Assembly (NCBI GenBank): GCA_002084765.1
Contig: NBMB01000025.1
Span: forward strand, 1 to 39,088
Direction of reading: 5' to 3'
Length of the DNA stretch: 39,088 bases
Source of the DNA: Candidatus Cloacimonetes bacterium 4572_55
GTDB taxonomy: Bacteria > 4572-55
The notes beneath the pieces were generated by a model. That model had not been told where the DNA came from. It searched no databases and saw only the letters and a program-made list of their open reading frames with translations. The stretch's first letter is position 1; each line of letters starts with the position of its first letter. The translations under genes and the position numbers were made by a program. Of this stretch, positions 34,030 to 39,088 are shown in pieces.

Positions 34030-34312
34030 TCACCCTATTGCATATTGTTGCTTCACGTATTATCTTAAGTAATCGCATCCCATTATTTTACTTATAACAT
34101 GTTGAGGTCGCGGCTATGTGTAACAACTGGGAAACTTCAGCAGGATCAATTTGTGAAGAATATTATAAAATTTGGTAAAAGTCAAGCAGGTTGCCAGCGT
34201 TGCGGCGGCGCACCATGTCAATGAAATTGAGTCCATATTGATGAAAGAACACCGCATCAATCGAGCCCAAATTGATGCTCTTTGGCTGTATGTCAAAAAC
34301 AAAGGTCATCAA
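34025..34312 (+). mobile_element. Decayed IS1-like element fragment, copy 2
   Basis: The first 103 bases (34025–34127) match the reverse complement of 1–103 with one difference, and start GGTAGTCACCC. They are followed after about 45 bp by a remnant of an IS1-type transposase. I found no matching inverted end downstream to about 34500, so the right end is uncertain or lost and the stated end is the last recognisable transposase codon. The rest of the gap to 34494 holds nothing I can identify. Confidence 0.6.
34172..34312 (+). pseudogene. IS1-family transposase remnant
   Basis: The frame reads VASVAAAHHVNEIE, ILMKEHRINRAQIDALWLYV and KNKG. This resembles the stretch before and around the first catalytic aspartate of IS1-family DDE transposases, where the usual pattern is histidine–valine–Glu-rich, then QxDExWxFVxxK. 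Here Q33-I-D35-A-L-W fits that site. The N-terminal zinc ribbon and the later catalytic residues are missing, so it cannot be active. The family call is from memory of the motif and is not tested by search. Confidence 0.6.
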
Positions 34313-34494
34313 AGGACATGCCCGCACTTAACAATTCTAAAATCGTTTCCACAGGATAACGTAAGCCTCTAATACAAGGCTTACCATGACAAATGTTTGG
34401 ATTCAAACTAATTCGTTTTATATAGATTGATTGAATTGCTCATAAATTATTACCTTTTTAAGTGTAAATCAACTGTCTTTCGACCTCGCGACTC

Positions 34495-34887
34495 TCAGGA
34501 AAAAATCGGATAATCCAACGAATCCATAAACAGCGCATCCAACAGATAGTTCGCCGCCTGCTCGACAGTCGTCAGCCGACTTAAGCCGTTGACAATTTCC
34601 GATAACTTTGGATCATGGTCGTCCCAGACTTTGGACAACTCACGCCGAATTCTTGGCGAATCCTTTTCGATCTCCCACCTCTGGAGTGCTTTATTGATCT
34701 TACGGATATGCTTGCGCATGATTTGGAACTGGCTCGCCAACTCAGCGTCGGTCAAGCGCGGATTATCTAAATACTTTATATGATTTTCGCATCGGTCTAT
34801 GACAATCTGGGCGATAGAGTCGGTAAGCCCGTCCGTCAAACCCTCGTCCCCAAGCATTGATTCCATATATGGTTCAATTCGAGACAT
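34495..34887 (-). CDS. Conserved-looking hypothetical protein, 130 residues
   Basis: I do not recognise this protein. It is soluble, mostly helical and charged, with no signal peptide or membrane segment. Its centre (AELASQFQIMRKHIRKINKALQRWEIEKD) looks like a long amphipathic helix. It has an excellent ribosome binding site (AAAGGAG eight bases before the ATG) and codon use like its neighbours, so it is likely real. The NHL-repeat gene upstream (ending 34936) is on the same strand, 48 bp away, so the two may be co-transcribed. Confidence 0.7.
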   Translation of the reverse strand: MSRIEPYMESMLGDEGLTDGLTDSIAQIVIDRCENHIKYLDNPRLTDAELASQFQIMRKHIRKINKALQRWEIEKDSPRIRRELSKVWDDHDPKLSEIVNGLSRLTTVEQAANYLLDALFMDSLDYPIFS

Positions 34888-34935
34888 ACAATTCTCCTTT
34901 ATTGGGTAAATTAAAATAATATTTTAATTTATAAA

Positions 34936-35880
34936 TTATAATTCATATTCAATCTGAAGCAAATGAATCTGCTCCATGCCAATATCGGCAATGTATAACA
35001 CGCCCTGGCGATCGATAGCCAGGTCAGCGACCTCTTGGATTCGATAATCCCTTATTGTCAACAGAAGTTCGCCCTTTTGATCAAAGACAAATATAGCTTT
35101 TTCGATCGCGTCCGCTACAAATATATTTCCGTTTTGATCACCGGTCACTGCTGTCGGTTTTTTCAGAGAGGGCGAGACGGCAAGGAACTCCCTTTTGACA
35201 TTTCCAATCGCATTGAATGCCTGAATCCGCTCATTTCCCGCGTCCGCGACATACATATCTCCAGATTCCGCGACCCAAATTCCTCGCGGGCGGTTCAAGT
35301 TTCCAGGCTCATACCCAAACCCGCCGATTGCGCCCAGGAGATTTCCGAACAGGTCAAAGCGCAGGATTTGATCCCGGTCTTGATCCGTGACATAGATTTC
35401 GCCCTGTTGTCCGAACCCGATCCCTGCCAGGCGTTCAAAAGAGGCGTGATCCTCGTCAAATAGGGTGGAGAGGGGCACGCCTTGATGGCTATATTTTTCC
35501 ACGCGATTATTTCCGGAGTCCACCACATAAATATGAACGGATCGATCCGTTGCAATGTCTACAGGGTTTTGGAATTGTCCGGCGTCCCATCCGAACTCTC
35601 CAAATGTGAGGAGAAATCGCCGATCCGGTCCGAACTTGCAGACACGGTGATTTCCAGAATCCGCGACATAGAGATGGTCGTCCAAATCTACAGCCAACCC
35701 CGAGGGCCGGCTGAAGCTCCCGCACGGATATTCAGCACCCTCAATATGACCGATATAGTCATAAGCCCGCGCGGTATGGGTCGGTTGTCTCAAGAAGCGG
35801 GCGACGTCTTGAGAGGTGTGGGGGTGGCATGCACATAATAAAAGTACCCCTATCGCTATTTTTTTCAAATAATAAATCAT
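34936..35880 (-). CDS. NHL-repeat β-propeller lipoprotein
   Basis: The 314-residue protein starts with a signal segment (KKIAIGVLLLCACHPH) ending in a plausible lipobox, LCAC, so it is probably a lipoprotein facing the periplasm. Six NHL repeats follow, recognisable from their closing strands: VADSGNHRVCKF, VVDSGNNRVEKY, VTDQDRDQILRF, VADAGNERIQAF, VADAIEKAIFVF and IADIGMEQIHLL. Six blades make a closed propeller. Such domains bind proteins or ligands, and the specific partner cannot be told. The ribosome binding site is weak (GGA ten bases before the ATG). A TTG shortly downstream is an alternative start. Confidence 0.88.
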   Translation of the reverse strand: MIYYLKKIAIGVLLLCACHPHTSQDVARFLRQPTHTARAYDYIGHIEGAEYPCGSFSRPSGLAVDLDDHLYVADSGNHRVCKFGPDRRFLLTFGEFGWDAGQFQNPVDIATDRSVHIYVVDSGNNRVEKYSHQGVPLSTLFDEDHASFERLAGIGFGQQGEIYVTDQDRDQILRFDLFGNLLGAIGGFGYEPGNLNRPRGIWVAESGDMYVADAGNERIQAFNAIGNVKREFLAVSPSLKKPTAVTGDQNGNIFVADAIEKAIFVFDQKGELLLTIRDYRIQEVADLAIDRQGVLYIADIGMEQIHLLQIEYEL

Positions 35881-36028
35881 ATGTTTTTATCCAATAAACG
35901 TTATTTTAAGGGTAAAATTATATACCGTAATCGCATAAGAGGTTATATATTTTAAAAACGAATTAATCAAGTAAATTTTTAGATTGTTCTCGAAGCTGCC
36001 GAACAAAGTTGATATTTTTAATATAAAA

Positions 36029-36057
36029 TTGACTTGCTGTCTCATTATTCTTACTTT
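36029..36057 (+). promoter_or_regulatory. Promoter candidate for the β-helix protein gene
   Basis: TTGACT (36029–36034), a 17-bp spacer, then TACTTT (36052–36057), 40 bp before ATG 36097. If used, it rules out the earlier in-frame start at 36034. Confidence 0.4.
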
Positions 36058-36096
36058 CTATTTTTAAATTTGCTTTTAATAGCAAGGAGGACTGCC

Positions 36097-38334
36097 ATGC
36101 GTTTCGTAACCCGGTTTTATTTTTTCGGTATCATTTTTATCACTGTCCTTTTCATTTCTATCCATGCCCAAGCCACCGTTATCTACGTAGACGAAAGCGT
36201 CACCGGCACCGGGTCGTCATGGGCGGCGGCTTATGGAGATTTGCAACCCGCGCTATCAGCGGCTTCATCCGGCGATTCGATATGGGTGGCGCAAGGCGTG
36301 TACAAACCGACTGCGACTTCAACAAATCGAACCGCTACCTTTCAGTTGATCAACGGCGTTGCGCTTTTTGGAGGTTTTCCCACTGGTGGCGGAGATGGGA
36401 CGTTTTCCGCACGGGATGTCTCTGCCTATTCCACTATTCTTAGCGGGGATATTGACAGCAACGATAGCCAAACGCCGTCCATAACCGATCTTTCTACGGT
36501 CACCGGAAATACAACCAATAGTCTGCATGTGGTAACCGGGAGCAATACCGACACCAGTGCTCTCCTGGACGGATTCACCGTGACCGCAGGTTGTGCAAAC
36601 AGTGATGGAAGCGACGGGGGCGGTATGTATAACGTCATAGGAAGTCCAACTATTCGTAGCTGCACATTCCGCGGAAATCATGCTGAAGACGAGGGGGGCG
36701 GCATGTATAACTATCGAGAGAGCAGTCCAATTATTTCTGATTGCCTCTTTGCAGACAATTACGCGGGCGACAACGGCGGCGGTATGGAGAATCGTAGGGA
36801 CAGCCATGCGGTAATCACCAACTGCATATTCAGTTATAACCGTTCAGCGGATCATGGTGCCGGTATGTATAACGACAGCCAACAGGGTGCTTGTAATCCG
36901 TCTATCACTCACTGCAGATTTGACCACAACAGCACAGAGGGTGGATTCGGCGGCGGACTTTGCAACCGTTATCCGGGCGTGGCTGTTATCGATAATTGCA
37001 CGTTTGAGTACAACACAGCAAACGGCAGTAACGCCGAGGCTTTGGGCGGTGGGATGCAAAATGATAATGGCGCAAGTCCGATCGTCCGTAATTGTGACTT
37101 TACCAACAATTCTGCCAGATACGGCGGGGGTATGTATAACCGCGGCTTAGGGATCCCCTGTAATATCACGATCAGCCATTGCCTCTTTCAAGGAAACTCC
37201 ACGACTGATTATGGCGGTGGGTTGATGTTCCGTCACGACGCGCACGGCTCGGTCAGCCATTGCGTCATAAGCGGGGATTCTACCAGTGGGGACGGAGGCG
37301 GTTTTGTCTGCGGCACCGACAGCAATGTCTTGATGAGCCATTGCACGATAACCGGTAATTATGCGGGTGGAGACGGCGAAAACGGCGGGATATATAATTT
37401 TGATAATAGCTCTGTAACTGTGAACAATTGCATTGTGTGGGATAACAACGGCACTCAGATTTACTCAGATGTGGCCGACAGCGTCACAGTCAACTATTCC
37501 ACAGTGATGGGCGGATGGAGTGGACCTGGCGGAGATAATCAGACTACAACCCCTCTCTTCGTCACAGATATCAATTCATCGGACGCTCCGACCGTGGACG
37601 GAAATTTCCATCTGCAAAGCGGGTCGCCCGCGATTGACGTGGGAAGCAACAGCCTGATTCCTCCTGATTCCGCGAATGTGGACTCCAACCCAGACCCAGG
37701 GGCACCAGTCGAGATCGATCTGGATGGAAATGCCCGTATTTTTAGTGCCACCGTGGATATGGGACCGTATGAGTACTTCGGAAACAGCGCGCCGTACGTT
37801 GCGGATCCGATGGGCTCTGTCAAGAAGTCGGGAAATTTCAGCTATTTCGGATATGACTTGACCTCTGTGTTTAACGACATAGACGGGGACCTCCTGAGCT
37901 TCAGTTTTGCCTCACCGACAGATACCACAATTGTCCGGGCGTTTTTCCGTAACGACAGCCTGATCATCCTCTCTCGGCCGAACTTGACCGGCAAGGATTC
38001 CGTTTATGTCCAGGCTGACGACGGGAATGGAGAAACCGTGATCGATTCTCTCAAAATTACCGTTTCCGATGTGAACGACGACCCGACAGTTGCAATTCCG
38101 ATGAGCTCTGTCAATAAACCAGAGGATTTTAGCTATTTTGGATATGACTTGACCTCTGTTTTCAACGATACAGACGGGGACCCCTTGAGCTTCAGCTTTG
38201 TCTCGCCAACCGATACCACGATTGTCCGGGCGTTTTTCCGCAACGACAGCTTAATCATCCATTCTCGACCGAATCAAAGCGGCAAGGATTCCGTTTATGT
38301 CCAGGCTGACGACGGGAATGGAGGTATGACTTGA
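36097..38334 (+). CDS. Secreted parallel β-helix protein with cadherin-like repeats, interrupted by a frameshift
   Basis: From ATG 36097 (AGGAGG seven bases upstream) the product is 745 residues. A signal peptide covers 1–26 (cleavage after HAQA). Residues about 27–560 form a right-handed parallel β-helix, with repeated turns such as GGGMYN and short asparagine-rich coils (RNCDFTNNSARYGGGMYN). From about 566 come cadherin-like units of 97 residues (FSYFGYDLTSVFND, GDPLSFSFVSPTDTT, GKDSVYVQADDGNG). The second unit is cut short after DDGNGG by a 109-bp deletion that shifts frame and gives a stop at 38334. The array continues in another frame to the contig end. Such proteins are usually surface-exposed or exported adhesins or envelope proteins; function here is not determined. 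No C-terminal sorting signal is visible because the contig ends. Confidence 0.85.
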   Translation: MRFVTRFYFFGIIFITVLFISIHAQATVIYVDESVTGTGSSWAAAYGDLQPALSAASSGDSIWVAQGVYKPTATSTNRTATFQLINGVALFGGFPTGGGDGTFSARDVSAYSTILSGDIDSNDSQTPSITDLSTVTGNTTNSLHVVTGSNTDTSALLDGFTVTAGCANSDGSDGGGMYNVIGSPTIRSCTFRGNHAEDEGGGMYNYRESSPIISDCLFADNYAGDNGGGMENRRDSHAVITNCIFSYNRSADHGAGMYNDSQQGACNPSITHCRFDHNSTEGGFGGGLCNRYPGVAVIDNCTFEYNTANGSNAEALGGGMQNDNGASPIVRNCDFTNNSARYGGGMYNRGLGIPCNITISHCLFQGNSTTDYGGGLMFRHDAHGSVSHCVISGDSTSGDGGGFVCGTDSNVLMSHCTITGNYAGGDGENGGIYNFDNSSVTVNNCIVWDNNGTQIYSDVADSVTVNYSTVMGGWSGPGGDNQTTTPLFVTDINSSDAPTVDGNFHLQSGSPAIDVGSNSLIPPDSANVDSNPDPGAPVEIDLDGNARIFSATVDMGPYEYFGNSAPYVADPMGSVKKSGNFSYFGYDLTSVFNDIDGDLLSFSFASPTDTTIVRAFFRNDSLIILSRPNLTGKDSVYVQADDGNGETVIDSLKITVSDVNDDPTVAIPMSSVNKPEDFSYFGYDLTSVFNDTDGDPLSFSFVSPTDTTIVRAFFRNDSLIIHSRPNQSGKDSVYVQADDGNGGMT

Positions 38335-39088
38335 CCTCTGTGTTTAACGATACAGACGGGGACCTCCTGAGCTTCAGCTTTGTCTCGCCAACCGATACCA
38401 CGACTGTCCGGGCGTTTTTCCGTAACGACAGCCTGATCATCCATTCTCGACCGGATCAGAGCGGCAAGGATTCCGTTTATGTCCAGGCTGACGACGGGAA
38501 TGGGGGAACCGTGATCGATTCTCTCAAAATCACCGTTTCCGATGTGAACGACGACCCGACAGTTGCGGATCCGATGAGCTCTGTCAATAAGCCGGAAGAT
38601 TTTAGCTATTTTGGATATGACTTGACCTCTGTGTTTAACGACATAGACGGCGACCCCTTGAGCTTCAGCTTTGTCTCGCCAACCGATACCACGACTGTCC
38701 GGGCGTTTTTCCGCAACGACAGCCTAATCATCCTCTCTCGACCGAATCAGAGCGGCAAGGATTCCGTTTATGTCCAGGCTGACGACGGGAATGGAGGAAC
38801 CGTGATCGATTCTCTCAAGATCGCCGTTTCCGCGGTGAACGACGACCCGACAGTTGCGGCGACGATGGGCTCTGTCAATAGACCAGAAGATTTTAGCTAT
38901 TTTAGCTATGACTTGACCTCTGTTTTCAACGATACAGAAGGGGATCCCTTGAGCTTCAGCTTTGTCTCGCCAACCGATACCACAATTGTCCGGGCGTTTT
39001 TCCGCAACGACAGCTTAATCATCCATTCTCGACCGAATCAAAGCGGCAAGGATTCCGTTTATGTCCAGGCTGACGACGGGAATGGAGG
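37795..39088 (+). repeat. 291-bp tandem array of cadherin-like units, one shortened to 182 bp
   Basis: The marker tatgacttg occurs at 37852, 38143, 38325, 38616 and 38907. Spacings are 291, 182, 291 and 291 bp. The units are highly similar, and 38221–38324 is identical to the last 104 bases of the contig. The array runs off the right end. Confidence 0.93.
38325..39088 (+). pseudogene. Continuation of the cadherin-like repeats in a shifted frame, partial
   Basis: From 38325 the frame stays open without a stop to the contig end (about 254 codons). It encodes further units such as YDLTSVFNDTDGD, SGKDSVYVQADDGNGG and VSDVNDDPTV. It has no start codon or ribosome binding site of its own. It is the downstream part of the β-helix protein gene, disconnected by the 109-bp deletion or by an assembly error. 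Confidence 0.8.

Noticed and set aside
1-34127. Composite transposon bounded by the two inverted 103-bp copies
   Set aside because: The 34 kb between them is largely housekeeping genes in normal operons with no transposase, so the copies are better read as independent insertions.
34117-34176. Short open frame starting ATGTGTAACAACTGG inside the IS-like copy 2 as the transposase N-terminus
   Set aside because: Its 19 residues do not resemble the zinc-ribbon start of IS1-type transposases, and it ends in a stop before the recognisable remnant.
36034-36096. Earlier in-frame start of the β-helix protein gene
   Set aside because: The upstream codons lack a ribosome binding site and overlap a promoter candidate. 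ATG 36097 has AGGAGG and begins a clean signal peptide.

Overview
This looks like a chromosomal contig from an uncultivated Gram-negative bacterium. The evidence is type VI secretion genes, a lipoprotein signal, a CTC-type L25 and σ70-type promoters with TTGACA −35 boxes. I cannot name a phylum from the sequence. Both ends appear to be assembly breaks at repeats. Base 1 lies inside a copy of an IS1-like element end. Base 39088 ends inside a 291-bp tandem repeat array, at the same unit position where that array shows a frameshifting deletion.

Layout. Bases 1–800: IS end, an 8-bp tandem repeat and a small methyltransferase. Bases 800–4631: an isolated type VI pair, tssG–clpV, with its own promoter and insulated upstream by the terminator of the nrnA-like gene. 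Bases 4700–9900 (minus strand): nrnA-like DHH phosphoesterase, a GAF/HD-GYP signalling protein, pepA, and a small membrane protein with a winged-helix-like tail. Bases 10441–12799 (plus): aspS and a two-cluster ferredoxin. Bases 12847–15295 (minus): a double-CheW protein and a PLP-dependent trans-sulfuration-type enzyme. Bases 15434–24870 (minus): gcvP followed 32 bp later by a 2181-residue polyketide/fatty-acid synthase of the PfaA type (KS–AT–ACP×3–KR–DH), with no pfaB, pfaC or pfaD nearby. Bases 25259–27401 (plus): an NrdG-like radical SAM activase and a response-regulator-like protein whose receiver and σ54-type AAA+ domains have both lost their catalytic residues. Bases 27503–29805 (minus): the ribosomal operon rplY–pth–rpsF/rpsR–rplI, in which S6 and S18 form one continuous protein, preceded by a long leader containing a tandem array of Shine-Dalgarno-bearing 17-mers. 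Bases 30524–34029 (plus): a soluble three-PAS histidine kinase, a UbiA-family prenyltransferase and an RsbW-like kinase. Bases 34025–39088: a second, decayed IS1-like fragment, a hypothetical protein, a six-blade NHL lipoprotein, and a secreted β-helix protein with cadherin-like repeats.

Most genes are housekeeping or signalling. The strongest oddities are the S6–S18 fusion, the catalytically dead σ54-activator-like protein, the solitary PfaA-type synthase behind gcvP, the free-standing tssG–clpV unit, the Shine-Dalgarno array upstream of rplY, and a recurring pattern in which mobile or simple repeats supply the stop codon or last residues of neighbouring genes. I found no CRISPR array, no tRNA or rRNA gene, and no complete mobile element.
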